A stretch of 64,000 nucleotides of DNA from Rhodoblastus sp963727035 (GCA_963727035.1 CAVSEY010000030.1:1-64000), one strand, 5' to 3'. Counted from the first letter of the stretch, positions 36,959-46,711 are shown. Translations and numbers: made by a program. Notes: generated by a model not told the origin, from the letters alone.

Positions 36959-39900
36959 TCAGCTTGCGAAGGCGTCGTCGAGGAAGGACTTGAGCTGGGC
37001 GAGATGGCGCGCCATGGTGCCGACGGCGGTCGCCGCCGAAGCGGGCCGGCCGACATAGCGCGCCCTTTTGGTCCTGCAGCCGGCCTGGTTGAGCACCCAT
37101 TCGAGATAGGGCTCGACGAAGAACCAGGCGCCCATGTTCTTGGGCTCTTCCTGGCACCACACCACGTCGGCCTTTTTCCAGCCCTGGAAACGGGCGACCA
37201 GCGCCTTGAGCGGCATGGGGTAAAGCTGCTCGACGCGCAGCAGATAGATGTCGTCTATGCCGCGCGTCTCGCGCTCCTCGTAAAGGTCGTAATAGACCTT
37301 GCCGCTGCACAGGATCACCCGCCGGATCTTGTCGTCCCTGACGAGCTTGATCGGGCTGTTGGGGTCCTTTTCCGCGCGATCCGAGCGCAGGCGCTTGAAA
37401 TGGCTGTCGCCATAGAATTCGTCGAGCCTCGAAACGGCGCGCTTGTGGCGCAGCAGCGATTTCGGCGTCATCAGCACCAGAGGCTTGCGGATGTCGCGCT
37501 TGAGCTGGCGGCGCAGGATATGGAAATAGTTCGCCGGGCTGGAGCAATTCGCCACCTGCATATTGTCTTCGGCGCAGAGTTGCAGATAGCGCTCGAGCCG
37601 CGCCGAGGAATGTTCCGGACCCTGGCCTTCATAGCCATGCGGCAGGAGGCAGACGAGGCCGGACATGCGCAGCCATTTGCGCTCGCCCGAGGAGATGAAC
37701 TGGTCGAACAGGACCTGGGCGCCATTGGCGAAATCGCCGAACTGCGCCTCCCACATGACCATCGCGTCCGGCTCGGCCAGCGAATAGCCGTATTCGAAGC
37801 CGAGCACGGCTTCCTCCGAGAGCATCGAATTGATGACCTCGTAATGGCCTTGACCTTCGCGAATATGGTTCAGCGGGATGTAGCGCGCCTCGTTCTCCTG
37901 ATCGATCAGCACCGAATGGCGCTGGGAGAAAGTGCCGCGCTCGCTATCCTGGCCGGAGAGCCGAACCCGGTAACCTTCGTCGACCAGCGAGGCGAAGGCC
38001 AGGGCCTCGGCGGTCGCCCAGTCGATTCCCTCGCCGGTTTCGATCGCCTTGCGGCGGTTGTCGAGGAAGCGCTGGATCGTCTTGTGGAGATGGAAGTCGT
38101 CCGGAACCTTGCACAGCTTCTCGCCATATTCGCGCAGCTTTTCGGCCTCCACGGCGGTCTTGCCGCGCCGCGGATTGTCCTGATCGGCGGAGGGCACGGA
38201 TTTCAGGCCGGACCAGCGGCCGTCGAGCCAGTCGGCCCTGTTCGGCTTGAACGCGTGCCCTGCCTCATGTTCGGCGTCGAGGCGGGTGCGCCAGTCGGCC
38301 TTCATCTTCTCGACTTCGCCCTGGGTCACCAGGCCCTCGGCGATCAGCTTTTCCGTATAGAGTTCGAGCGTCGTCCGGTGCGTCCGGATTTTCTTGTACA
38401 TCAGCGGCTGGGTGAAGGACGGCTCGTCGCCCTCGTTATGGCCGAAACGGCGATAGCACCACATGTCGATGACGACGGGTTTCTGGAATTTCTGCCGGAA
38501 TTCGGTCGCGACCTTGGCGCAGAAGGTCACAGCTTCCGGGTCGTCGCCGTTGCAGTGCAGGATCGGCGCCCCGACGGTTTTCGCCACGTCTGACGGATAG
38601 GGCGAGGAGCGCGAATAACGCGGATAGGTGGTGAAGCCGATCTGGTTGTTGATGATGAAATGGATCGAGCCGCCGGTCTTGTGACCTTTCAGGCCGGACA
38701 GGCCGAAGAATTCCGCCACCACGCCCTGGCCGGCGAAAGAGGCGTCGCCGTGGATCAGCAGCGGCATGACCGGGCGGCGGTCCTCGGGCGCGCGGTCGAG
38801 ATTCTGATCGAGTTTGGCGCGCACCTTGCCCAAAACGACGGGATCGACGATTTCGAGATGCGAGGGATTGGCGGTCAGCGACAGATGGACGTTGTTGTTG
38901 TCGAATTCGCGGTCTGACGAGGCGCCGAGGTGGTATTTCACGTCGCCGGAGCCTTCGACCTCCTCCGGCATGAAGGAGCCGCCCTTGAATTCGTTGAACA
39001 GGGCGCGATGCGGCTTGCCCATCACCTGGCACAGCACGTTCAGGCGGCCGCGATGGGCCATGCCGAGCACGATTTCCTTGGCGCCGAGCGCGCCGCCGCG
39101 CTTGATGATCTGCTCCAGCGCCGGAATCATCGATTCGCCGCCGTCCAGGCCGAAGCGCTTGGTGCCGGTGTAGCGGATGTCGAGGAATTTCTCGAAGCCT
39201 TCGGCCTCGACCAGCTTCTGCAGGATGGCCCGCTTGCCTTCCTTGGTGAAGGAGACTTCCTTGGCCGGCCCTTCGATGCGCTCCTGGATCCAGGCTTTTT
39301 CCGCCGGATCGGAAATATGCATGAATTCCCAGCCGATGGTCGAGCAATAGGTCCGGCGCAGGATCGCCAGCATCTCCCGGATGCTGGCGTATTCCAGGCC
39401 GAGGACGCCGTCGATGAAGATCTTGCGGTCGTAATCGGCTTCGGTGAAGCCGTAGCTCGCCGGATGCAGCTCCTCGTGGTCCTTCTGCGGATCGAGCCCG
39501 AGCGGATCGAGATTGGCGTGGAGATGGCCGCGGATGCGATAGGCGCGGATCATCATGATCGCGCGCACCGAGTCATGGGTGGCGCGGCGGACGTCGGCCG
39601 GCGTAATTTCGCCCTTTCCGTCCTGCGCCAGCTTGCCCTTGATCTTGTCGGCGATGGCCTTTTCGTTGACCGGCCACTGGCCGTCGAGCGCGGCGACCAG
39701 GTCGCCCTGGGGCGGAGCCGGCCAGTTGGGCTTCGTCCACGACGCGCCGCGGGCGTTGGCCGCGACCGACTGGTCGTCGTCGTTGAGGGCGGCGAAGAAT
39801 TCGCGCCATTCGGGATCGACCCCGGCGGGGTTTGATTTGTAGGCGGCGTAAAGCTGTTCGATATAGGCGGCGTTGCCGCCGAACAGGAAGGACGAATCCG

Positions 39901-39973
39901 CGAAAGCGGCGTTCTGCGGCGAACGTCCCGATCCGCCGCCGCCATTGGATCCATTGCTGTCTCGACGCGCCAT
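36959..39973 (-). CDS. sucA: 2-oxoglutarate dehydrogenase E1 component
   Basis: I chose the ATG at 39971-39973 (MARRDSNGSNGGG), which follows AAAGGAC; a longer frame to 40081 is unlikely. The 1004-residue protein has the N-terminal SFLFGGNAAYIEQLYAAYK docking helix, the thiamine diphosphate motif LIHGDASFAGQGVVAE through NNQIGFTTYPRYS, and VMWEAQFGDFANGAQ in the transketolase-like domain. It decarboxylates 2-oxoglutarate in the TCA cycle. It is between sucD and sucB. Confidence 0.97.
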   Translation of the reverse strand: MARRDSNGSNGGGGSGRSPQNAAFADSSFLFGGNAAYIEQLYAAYKSNPAGVDPEWREFFAALNDDDQSVAANARGASWTKPNWPAPPQGDLVAALDGQWPVNEKAIADKIKGKLAQDGKGEITPADVRRATHDSVRAIMMIRAYRIRGHLHANLDPLGLDPQKDHEELHPASYGFTEADYDRKIFIDGVLGLEYASIREMLAILRRTYCSTIGWEFMHISDPAEKAWIQERIEGPAKEVSFTKEGKRAILQKLVEAEGFEKFLDIRYTGTKRFGLDGGESMIPALEQIIKRGGALGAKEIVLGMAHRGRLNVLCQVMGKPHRALFNEFKGGSFMPEEVEGSGDVKYHLGASSDREFDNNNVHLSLTANPSHLEIVDPVVLGKVRAKLDQNLDRAPEDRRPVMPLLIHGDASFAGQGVVAEFFGLSGLKGHKTGGSIHFIINNQIGFTTYPRYSRSSPYPSDVAKTVGAPILHCNGDDPEAVTFCAKVATEFRQKFQKPVVIDMWCYRRFGHNEGDEPSFTQPLMYKKIRTHRTTLELYTEKLIAEGLVTQGEVEKMKADWRTRLDAEHEAGHAFKPNRADWLDGRWSGLKSVPSADQDNPRRGKTAVEAEKLREYGEKLCKVPDDFHLHKTIQRFLDNRRKAIETGEGIDWATAEALAFASLVDEGYRVRLSGQDSERGTFSQRHSVLIDQENEARYIPLNHIREGQGHYEVINSMLSEEAVLGFEYGYSLAEPDAMVMWEAQFGDFANGAQVLFDQFISSGERKWLRMSGLVCLLPHGYEGQGPEHSSARLERYLQLCAEDNMQVANCSSPANYFHILRRQLKRDIRKPLVLMTPKSLLRHKRAVSRLDEFYGDSHFKRLRSDRAEKDPNSPIKLVRDDKIRRVILCSGKVYYDLYEERETRGIDDIYLLRVEQLYPMPLKALVARFQGWKKADVVWCQEEPKNMGAWFFVEPYLEWVLNQAGCRTKRARYVGRPASAATAVGTMARHLAQLKSFLDDAFAS

Positions 39974-40077
39974 CTCTATGTCCTTTCGCTCCGTGAGGCC
40001 GGCTCCTGCGGCGCTCGCGGACCTGAGTTTTCCCGTCCGATCGCGGCGCGGGCCTGGAAGCGCCCGCGCCCGCCGGA

Positions 40078-40968
40078 TCAATGGCCTTTCAGCACCTCGA
40101 CCAGGGTCGAGCCGAGCCGCGCCGGCGAGGGCGAAACGTGGACGCCCGCCGCCAGCATCGCCGCGATCTTGTCCTCGGCCCCGCCCTTGCCGCCGGAGAT
40201 GATGGCGCCGGCATGGCCCATGCGGCGGCCGGGCGGCGCGGTGCGGCCGGCGATGAAGCCGACCGTCGGTTTGGCTCGCCCGCGCCTGGCCTCGTCGGCG
40301 ATGAACTGGGCGGCGTCCTCTTCCGCCGAGCCGCCGATCTCGCCGATCATGATGATCGATTCGGTCTTTTCGTCGGCGAGGAACAATTCCAGCATGTCGA
40401 TGAATTCCGTGCCCTTGACCGGGTCGCCGCCGATGCCGACCGCCGTGGTCTGGCCGAGGCCCGCCCGCGTGGTCTGAAACACGGCTTCATAGGTCAAGGT
40501 TCCCGAGCGCGACACGATTCCGACATTGCCGGGCTTGAAAATATTGCCGGGCATGATGCCGATCTTGCATTCGCCGGAGGTCATGACGCCGGGGCAGTTC
40601 GGCCCGATCAGGCGCGACTTCGAGCCAGAGAGCGCGCGCTTCACCTTGATCATGTCCTGGACCGGAATGCCTTCGGTGATGCAGACGATCAACGGAACCT
40701 CCGCCGAGATCGCCTCGCAGATGGCGTCGGCCGCGCCCGCCGGCGGCACATAGATCACCGAGGCGTCGGCCTGGGTGGCCTCGCGGGCCTCGGAAACCGT
40801 GTCGAAGACGGGAAGCCCGATATTGGTCGAGCCGCCCTTGCCCGGCGAAACGCCGCCGACCACCTTGGTCCCGCAATAGGCGAGGGCCTGTTCGGAATGG
40901 AAGGTGCCGTTCTTGCCGGTAAAGCCCTGGACGATGATCCTGGTGTTGTTGTCGATCAGGATGGACAT
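40078..40968 (-). CDS. sucD: succinate-CoA ligase, alpha subunit
   Basis: The 296-residue protein begins MSILIDNNTRIIVQGFTGK with the CoA-binding Rossmann domain and has the phosphohistidine loop GRRMGHAGAIISGG plus GIGGDPVKGTEFID. The ATG overlaps the sucC stop (TAATG), so the two are coupled. It converts succinyl-CoA to succinate with NDP phosphorylation. Confidence 0.97.
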   Translation of the reverse strand: MSILIDNNTRIIVQGFTGKNGTFHSEQALAYCGTKVVGGVSPGKGGSTNIGLPVFDTVSEAREATQADASVIYVPPAGAADAICEAISAEVPLIVCITEGIPVQDMIKVKRALSGSKSRLIGPNCPGVMTSGECKIGIMPGNIFKPGNVGIVSRSGTLTYEAVFQTTRAGLGQTTAVGIGGDPVKGTEFIDMLELFLADEKTESIIMIGEIGGSAEEDAAQFIADEARRGRAKPTVGFIAGRTAPPGRRMGHAGAIISGGKGGAEDKIAAMLAAGVHVSPSPARLGSTLVEVLKGH

Positions 40969-42167
40969 TACGCAGCCTCCTTCACGGCCTTGACGATCTT
41001 CTGGGCGGCGTCGTCGAGATCGTCCGCCGAAATGACATTGAGGCCCGATTCGCCGATGATCGTCTTGCCGAGATCGACATTGGTGCCTTCGAGACGCACC
41101 ACCAGCGGAACCTTGAGGCCGACTTCCTTCACCGCCGCGATCACGCCTTCGGCGATGACTTCGCAGCGCATGATGCCGCCGAAAATATTGACCAGAACGC
41201 CTTTGACATTGGGATCGGCGGTGATGATCTTGAACGCCGCCGTCACCTTCTCCTTGCTGGCGCCGCCGCCGACGTCGAGGAAATTGGCGGGCTCCATGCC
41301 GTAGAGCTTGATGATGTCCATGGTCGCCATGGCGAGGCCGGCGCCATTGACCATGCAGCCGATCGTTCCGTCGAGCGCGATATAGGACAGGTCGTGTTTC
41401 GACGCCTCGATCTCCTTGGCGTCCTCCTCGGTCTCGTCGCGCAGAGCCGCGATGTCGGGATGGCGGAACAGCGCGTTGGAGTCGAAGGACACCTTGGCGT
41501 CGAGGCATTTCAGCTCGTCGCGACGGGTGACGATCAGCGGGTTGATCTCCAGCATCGCCATGTCCTTGGCGACGAAGGCCCTGTAGAGATTGGCGACAAG
41601 CTCGCCTGCCTGTTTGGCGAGATCGCCGGAAAGGCCGAGCGCCTTGGCGACGGTGCGGCCGTGATGCGGCATGATCCCGGTCGCGGGATCGACCGAGAAG
41701 GTCTTGATCTTTTCCGGCGTGGCGTGGGCGACGTCCTCGATGTTCATGCCGCCTTCGGTCGAAACGACGAAGGCGACGCGCGAGGTGACGCGATCGACGA
41801 GGGCCGAGAGATAGAACTCCGCCGCTATGTCCGAGCCTTCCTCGATATAGAGGCGATTGACCTGCTTGCCGGCCGGCCCGGTCTGCGCCGTCACCAGCGT
41901 GTGGCCGAGCATCTGCTGGGCGTTGAGCTTGACCTCATCGACGGATTTGGCGAGGCGAACGCCGCCCTTGTCGCCCGCCGCCGCCTCCTTGAACTTGCCC
42001 TTGCCGCGGCCGCCGGCGTGAATCTGGGACTTGACCACCCAAAGCGGGCCGCCAAGCTCCTTCGCGGCGGCCTCGGCCTCTTCGGCCTTGAACACGGCGA
42101 CGCCGCGCGAGACAGGAACTCCAAATTCCTTGAGAACGGCTTTGGCCTGATACTCATGAATATTCAT
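40968..42167 (-). CDS. sucC: succinate-CoA ligase, beta subunit
   Basis: The 399-residue protein begins MNIHEYQAKAVLKEFGVPV and has the ATP-grasp parts SQIHAGGRGKGKFK and LEINPLIVTRRDEL, with IFGGIMRCEVIAEG near the end. It is the nucleotide-binding subunit partner of SucD. It follows mdh on the same strand with an 82-bp gap. Confidence 0.97.
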   Translation of the reverse strand: MNIHEYQAKAVLKEFGVPVSRGVAVFKAEEAEAAAKELGGPLWVVKSQIHAGGRGKGKFKEAAAGDKGGVRLAKSVDEVKLNAQQMLGHTLVTAQTGPAGKQVNRLYIEEGSDIAAEFYLSALVDRVTSRVAFVVSTEGGMNIEDVAHATPEKIKTFSVDPATGIMPHHGRTVAKALGLSGDLAKQAGELVANLYRAFVAKDMAMLEINPLIVTRRDELKCLDAKVSFDSNALFRHPDIAALRDETEEDAKEIEASKHDLSYIALDGTIGCMVNGAGLAMATMDIIKLYGMEPANFLDVGGGASKEKVTAAFKIITADPNVKGVLVNIFGGIMRCEVIAEGVIAAVKEVGLKVPLVVRLEGTNVDLGKTIIGESGLNVISADDLDDAAQKIVKAVKEAA

Positions 42168-42249
42168 GGGCAATCCTCGTGAGAAAGCGTTTTCCGCGCG
42201 CTCCCGCGCCTTGGGCGGGTGGGCGCGGACCCTTGATGGGGCGGGGCGG

Positions 42250-43212
42250 TCAGGCGAGCGCCGGGTTGATCTTCTTGCAGGCCTCGATCAGAGTCTGGAC
42301 CGAGACCACCGACTTGTCGAACATCGCCCGCTCGGCGGCGTCGAAATCGACCTCGATGATCTTCTCGACGCCCTTCGCGCCGATCAAGGCCGGCACGCCG
42401 ACATAGGTGTCCTTCACGCCATAGGGGCCATTGAGATAAGCGGCGATCGGCATGACGCGCTTCTGGTCCTTGAGGTAAGCTTCGGCCATGGCGATGCCGG
42501 AAGCCGCCGGGGCGTAGAAGGCCGAGCCGGTCTTGAGCAGGCCGACGATTTCGCCGCCGCCTTTGCGGGTGCGCTCGACCAGAGCGTCGAGCTTTTCCTG
42601 GGTCAGCCAGCCGGACTTGACCAGTTCCGGCAGCGGCACGCCGCCGACGGTGGCGTAGCGCACCAGGGGAACCATGTCGTCGCCATGGCCGCCCAGCGTC
42701 ATGGCGTGAATGTCCTGGACCGAGACGCCGGTGGCCTCGGAGAGGAAATAGCGGAAGCGGGCGGAATCGAGCACGCCGGCCATGCCGACGACCATGTGCG
42801 CGGGCAGGCCGGACGACTTCTGCAGCGCCCAGACCATGGCGTCGAGCGGATTGGTGATGCAGACGACGAAGGCGTCGGGGGCGTTGTCCTTGATGCCCTT
42901 GCCGACCGATTCCATCACCTTGAGATTGATGCCGAGCAAGTCGTCGCGGCTCATGCCGGGCTTGCGCGGCACGCCGGCGGTGACGATGACGACGTCGGCG
43001 CCGGCGATGGCCGAATAATCATTGGCGCCGGCGATTTTCGCGTCGAAGCCTTCGACCGGCGAGGATTGGACGATATCGAGGCCCTTGCCCTGGGGCGTGC
43101 CTTCGGCGATGTCGAACATGACGATGTCGCCGAGTTCCTTGAGCCCGGCCAAAAGAGCCAGAGTTCCGCCGATCTGTCCGGCCCCGATCAGAGCAATCTT
43201 GTTACGCGCCAT
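42250..43212 (-). CDS. mdh: malate dehydrogenase
   Basis: The 320-residue protein has the NAD motif IGAGQIGGTLALL, the substrate Arg region GVPRKPGMSRDDLL, and the catalytic His in MTLGGHGDDMVPL. It is the lactate-dehydrogenase-like type of malate dehydrogenase usual in alphaproteobacteria. It oxidises malate to oxaloacetate and leads the operon mdh-sucC-sucD-sucA-sucB-lpd. Confidence 0.97.
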   Translation of the reverse strand: MARNKIALIGAGQIGGTLALLAGLKELGDIVMFDIAEGTPQGKGLDIVQSSPVEGFDAKIAGANDYSAIAGADVVIVTAGVPRKPGMSRDDLLGINLKVMESVGKGIKDNAPDAFVVCITNPLDAMVWALQKSSGLPAHMVVGMAGVLDSARFRYFLSEATGVSVQDIHAMTLGGHGDDMVPLVRYATVGGVPLPELVKSGWLTQEKLDALVERTRKGGGEIVGLLKTGSAFYAPAASGIAMAEAYLKDQKRVMPIAAYLNGPYGVKDTYVGVPALIGAKGVEKIIEVDFDAAERAMFDKSVVSVQTLIEACKKINPALA

Positions 43213-43475
43213 GGGTAGTGGTCCTCATCTCAACCAATCGTCGACCCGTCGCGGCTTGTGGCGTAGCGACGGAATGTCCGGCAGCCCGGATGTGGATCGG
43301 GTTGTGCTCCGATCCTCCAGGCCTTTCAAGTTGTGAGAAAGGCTAAGTGCCTGACGTTATTGTGAACACGGGGGAATGCGGTCGCCTGGGGCGGTGCAAG
43401 AAACATCAATCATATCAATCAGGTAATTTGGACGCGGGAATTTGCGTCGCATGGGGGCGGGGAGCATTTTGTTTT

Positions 43476-43507
43476 CATGACAAATAACAAAAAATGTCAC
43501 ATGTCAA
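43476..43507. promoter_or_regulatory. AT-rich inverted repeat, possible operator
   Basis: TGACA (43478-43482) and TGTCA (43495-43499) face each other across 12 AT-rich bases, and another TGTCA follows at 43503-43507. The repeat overlaps the 3' end of the TetR gene and lies about 265 bp upstream of mdh, in the 284-bp gap that must hold the mdh operon promoter. It may bind a regulator, but nothing ties it to TetR. Confidence 0.25.
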
Positions 43508-44123
43508 AATCCGGATCGCCGTAGATCAGGCTGCGCTGGATGACCGCAATGGCGCGATTGGCGCGAAAATCCATGTCGGCGGCCGAAACGCCCTTGTCCA
43601 GCGCGATCGAAACCGGATGGACGAAGCGATGGGCGAGGTCGAAGACCAGGGCCATGGCGCGGCGCCGATCCTGAATCCGGAAGGCGCGGGAGCCGATCCC
43701 TTCCTCGACGATGGCCTGGATCTCGCCCTGGACCCGGTTGCGATGGCGCCGGGCGAGCCCTTGGCCTTTCTCGAAGGCCTCGCAAAGAAGCCGGAACAGG
43801 ACAGGGTCTTCGTCGCGCTTGCGCCGATAGGCGTGCTGCAGGGCGGTCAGCGCCCGCTCAAGCTTGTCATAGGCCGGGTCCGGGCCCTGGACGATGACAT
43901 GGAGCTGCTGCTCCAGAGGCTTGAGCCAGAGCAGGGTGACAGCTTCGAACAAGGCCTCCTTGGAGGGGAAATAGCGATAGACATTGGCGTGGGACATGCC
44001 GGCGGCTTCGGCTATGCCGACGATGGTGGCGCGCCGCGGTCCGAAGGCGCGCAGATGGGCGCCGGCCAGTTCGAGAATTTTCTGGTCGGCGGCCGGCTCG
44101 CTCGCGTCCTTGCGCAGGCTCAT
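43497..44123 (-). CDS. TetR/AcrR-family transcriptional regulator
   Basis: The 208-residue protein has a clear TetR N-terminal helix-turn-helix, TIVGIAEAAGMSHANVYRYF with PSKEALFEAV (about residues 33-62). The C-terminal ligand domain is not recognisable. Its start overlaps the zapE stop by 4 bp (ATGA), so it is translated with zapE, an unusual partner. Target and ligand are unknown. Confidence 0.88.
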   Translation of the reverse strand: MSLRKDASEPAADQKILELAGAHLRAFGPRRATIVGIAEAAGMSHANVYRYFPSKEALFEAVTLLWLKPLEQQLHVIVQGPDPAYDKLERALTALQHAYRRKRDEDPVLFRLLCEAFEKGQGLARRHRNRVQGEIQAIVEEGIGSRAFRIQDRRRAMALVFDLAHRFVHPVSIALDKGVSAADMDFRANRAIAVIQRSLIYGDPDFDM

Positions 44124-45316
44124 GTCTCGACGATGCCGGTGAGTTGGCCGGCGATCTCGCCGCTGACCTTGTCGCCGCGGCCATGCGGCAGGGCCATATA
44201 TTCCATGGAGCCCATTTCCTTCAGGCGCGAGATTGTGCGCGCAAATTCGAAGGCTTCATAGCCCCTTTCGGCGGGATAGATTTTTTCCGCCTCGACCTCG
44301 GCCGAGGCGATCAGCTTGACGCGCTGGTCGTAAAGGGCGTCGATGAGATTGATGAATTTTTTCGCCTCATTGCGCTGGTCGGGATCGATCGCCCGGATAT
44401 TGTCGATAAGGAGCACATGGAAATATTCGGCGATGGCGACGAAATCGGCGCCGCCCAGCGGCTTTTTGCATAAGTCGTCATAGGCGAAACGCGCGACGCG
44501 GCCCGCCGTCTGCGGAACCTCGACATAGTGGCCGAGGACCGAAAGATGAAGCGGCTCGCCTTTCGTCATGCCGGACAGCGACAGGAAAGCCTTGTCCAAG
44601 GCGGCGCGCGCCGCGGCGTCGGCAGGCGTCAGATAAACCGGGGCGCCGCTCAGCTTTTCGAGCCGGAAATCGGTCCGCGCGTCGAGCCGGACCACCTCCA
44701 TATGGTCTTCGATCATGTCGATGAAGGGCAGGAACAGGGCGCGGTTCAGCCCATCCTTGTAGAGCTCCTCCGGCTCGACATTGGAGGTCGCGACAATGGT
44801 GAGGCCGCAGGCCCACAAAGCCTGGAACAGCCGCCCAAGGATCATCGCGTCGGCAATATCGGTGACGGCGAATTCGTCGAAGCACAGCAGCCTCATTTCG
44901 CGGCAGAATTGCTCCGCCACCGCGGCGATCGGGTCGTCGCCCTTGACCTTGCCGGCCTTCTTCTTCTGCCGCCAGGCGAAAATGCGCCGGTGAACCTCGG
45001 CCATGAAGGCGTGGAAATGAATTCGGTGCTTTTGCTCGAACTCGACGGAGTCGAAGAACAAGTCCATCAGCATGGTCTTGCCGCGCCCGACCGGCCCCCA
45101 GACATAGAGGCCCCGCGCCGCCGGCTCGCTGGCTTGGCGCGCGCCGAACAGCCAGCCGAGCGCGCTGGATTTTTTCGCCAGCAGGCGTTGGTTCAGGGAA
45201 AGGCTCAAGGCGTCGAGCTTCCGGATCACCGTCGCCTGCGCGCCGTCGCGCTCGATCCGTCCTTGCGCGACAAGATGGTCATAATCATCGATGATCGAGC
45301 GGCGCGAAGGGTCCAT
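44120..45316 (-). CDS. zapE: cell division protein ZapE (AFG1-like ATPase)
   Basis: The 398-residue P-loop ATPase has Walker A in LYVWGPVGRGKTMLMDLFF, Walker B in LLCFDEFAVTDIADAMIL, the ATSNVEPEELYKDGLNR segment and FINLIDALYDQRVKLIASA, all typical of ZapE/AFG1. In E. coli ZapE acts at the constricting division ring. In many alphaproteobacteria it stands beside mdh and the suc genes, as here. Confidence 0.94.
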   Translation of the reverse strand: MDPSRRSIIDDYDHLVAQGRIERDGAQATVIRKLDALSLSLNQRLLAKKSSALGWLFGARQASEPAARGLYVWGPVGRGKTMLMDLFFDSVEFEQKHRIHFHAFMAEVHRRIFAWRQKKKAGKVKGDDPIAAVAEQFCREMRLLCFDEFAVTDIADAMILGRLFQALWACGLTIVATSNVEPEELYKDGLNRALFLPFIDMIEDHMEVVRLDARTDFRLEKLSGAPVYLTPADAAARAALDKAFLSLSGMTKGEPLHLSVLGHYVEVPQTAGRVARFAYDDLCKKPLGGADFVAIAEYFHVLLIDNIRAIDPDQRNEAKKFINLIDALYDQRVKLIASAEVEAEKIYPAERGYEAFEFARTISRLKEMGSMEYMALPHGRGDKVSGEIAGQLTGIVET

Positions 45317-45440
45317 TGCCTGTCCCGGAATTACCGCCGGAGGTAAGGGCGCGCCCCCGCGCCTGACAAGCTATCCTTTCGCTCAAGAACCCGCGCGAGG
45401 CTTGCGGCCGGACCCCGATCAGCCTACGATCAGGGGGCTG

Positions 45441-45455
45441 TGATCAAAATGGTCA
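45441..45455. promoter_or_regulatory. possible MarR operator
   Basis: TGATCA (45441-45446) and TGGTCA (45450-45455) stand three bases apart, 18 bp before the MarR gene start. MarR proteins often repress their own genes through sites of this kind. The match is suggestive only. Confidence 0.25.
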
Positions 45456-45473
45456 AAATCGCGAGGAAACGTC

Positions 45474-46007
45474 ATGGCGAAAACCCGCGCGTCCGATGAG
45501 CCGACCCAGAACGAGCCGCCCAAACGCCGCCCCAAGCCGCTCGATCTTCCGGGCGAGAACGGGGACATTTCCGCCTTGCTGCGGCAGGCGGCAGGCGCCC
45601 AGCGCCTCGTCGAGGAGCGGCTGCTCGGCGATCTCGGCGTGACGCCGCCGCAATTGGCGGCTCTCAACCTGATCGGCGCCCATCCCGGCCTGCTGGCCGC
45701 CGATCTCGCCCGCAAGGCCAAGCTGACGCCGCAAACGGTTTCGCTGATTGTCGCCAATCTGCGTCGCGCCGGCTTTTTGCGCGCGGAGGAAGGCGCGGCG
45801 GGCGCGGCCTCGCGGGCGCGACCTCTGGCCTTGACGCCGCAGGGCGAGAAAATCCTGCGCATGGGCCGGGAAAGGACGGAAGCCGCGAGCGCAAAACTCA
45901 TCGAGGGCCTTCGTCCGAAGCGGGAAAAGGCGTTGCGACGCTGGCTCGCGGCCATCGCCGCCGGCCTGCCGTCGCCGGGCGCCGCGCTCGAAGCGGACGA
46001 GCTATAG
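45474..46007 (+). CDS. MarR-family transcriptional regulator
   Basis: GAGGAAAC precedes the ATG at 45474. The 177-residue protein has a winged helix-turn-helix: HPGLLAADLARKAKLTPQTV, then LIVNL-like IVANLRRAGFLRAEE and the wing ARPLALTPQGEKIL (about residues 60-125). The N-terminal 30 residues are basic and Pro-rich. It overlaps the converging EVE-domain gene by 6 bp. Ligand and targets are unknown. Confidence 0.85.
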   Translation: MAKTRASDEPTQNEPPKRRPKPLDLPGENGDISALLRQAAGAQRLVEERLLGDLGVTPPQLAALNLIGAHPGLLAADLARKAKLTPQTVSLIVANLRRAGFLRAEEGAAGAASRARPLALTPQGEKILRMGRERTEAASAKLIEGLRPKREKALRRWLAAIAAGLPSPGAALEADEL

Positions 46008-46427
46008 GCCGCCGAGCTTGCAGATCGCCCGCCAATGTTCGGGCGAGACCGGCTGAACCGACAGCCGGCTCATCCTGAGCAGCGCCATGTCGGCGAAACG
46101 CGGGTCGGCCTTGATTTCATTCAAGGTCACCGGCCGTTTCAGCGGTTCGACCGCGCGAACCTCCACCATGCCGAACTTGCCGCTGGCGTCGGTCGGGTCG
46201 GGATGGAAGGTTTTTGTCACTTCGACAATGCCGACGATCTCCTTGCCGACATTGGAATGATAGAAAAAGGCGCGATCGCCCAGTTTCATCGCCATCATCT
46301 GCTGCTTGGCGAGATGATTGCGCACCCCGGTCCAGCCGGTTCCCTCGGCGCCGCTGGCGACCATCTGCTCCCAGGACCAGGAGTCGGGCTCGCTCTTGAC
46401 CAGCCAGTAGGATTTCTTGCCGCTCAT
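46002..46427 (-). CDS. EVE domain-containing protein
   Basis: The 141-residue protein begins MSGKKSYWLVKSEPDSWSW and has WTGVRNHLAKQQMMAMKLGDRAF (shown in two parts: WTGVRNHLAKQQMM, KLGDRAFFYHSN), the classic EVE/thymocyte nuclear protein fold related to PUA. EVE domains bind modified bases in DNA or RNA. It is coupled to the upstream YciI gene by a 4-bp overlap, and this pair next to gpsA/tsaD is common in Hyphomicrobiales. Confidence 0.92.
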   Translation of the reverse strand: MSGKKSYWLVKSEPDSWSWEQMVASGAEGTGWTGVRNHLAKQQMMAMKLGDRAFFYHSNVGKEIVGIVEVTKTFHPDPTDASGKFGMVEVRAVEPLKRPVTLNEIKADPRFADMALLRMSRLSVQPVSPEHWRAICKLGGL

Positions 46428-46711
46428 GCCAGAAAAGTCCCCAGAACCGGCTTGAAAGGGCGCAATTCGACCGAGGCGAACAGGCCGGCCCTGGCATAGG
46501 GATCGCCCGCCAGAAAGGCCCGCGCGGACTCCTCGTCGCGACAATCGAGAACCAGCATCGAGCCGCAGGGCTGGCCGTCCGAATCGAGAAAGGGGCCGGC
46601 GAGCTTCACCACTTCGGGCTTTTCACCGAGGAAGGCGAGGTGAGCGGGGCGGTTTTCGAGTCGGGTCGCAAGGGAATTCGGCTTGTCGAGGCAGAGAGCG
46701 ACGAAATGCAT
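46424..46711 (-). CDS. YciI-like protein
   Basis: The 95-residue protein begins MHFVALCLDKPNSLATRLE and has RPAHLAFLGEKPEVVKLAGP and the GDPYARAGLFASVELRPF stretch typical of YCII. The His in RPAHLAFL and the Asp in GDPY are the usual pair. The family adopts a ferredoxin-like fold of unclear enzymatic role. Its stop overlaps the EVE gene start. Confidence 0.92.
   Translation of the reverse strand: MHFVALCLDKPNSLATRLENRPAHLAFLGEKPEVVKLAGPFLDSDGQPCGSMLVLDCRDEESARAFLAGDPYARAGLFASVELRPFKPVLGTFLA

Noticed and set aside
40081..41304. Plus-strand frame of 407 codons over sucC/sucD
   Set aside because: A shadow of two intact, coupled genes on the minus strand; no ribosome site and no known motif.
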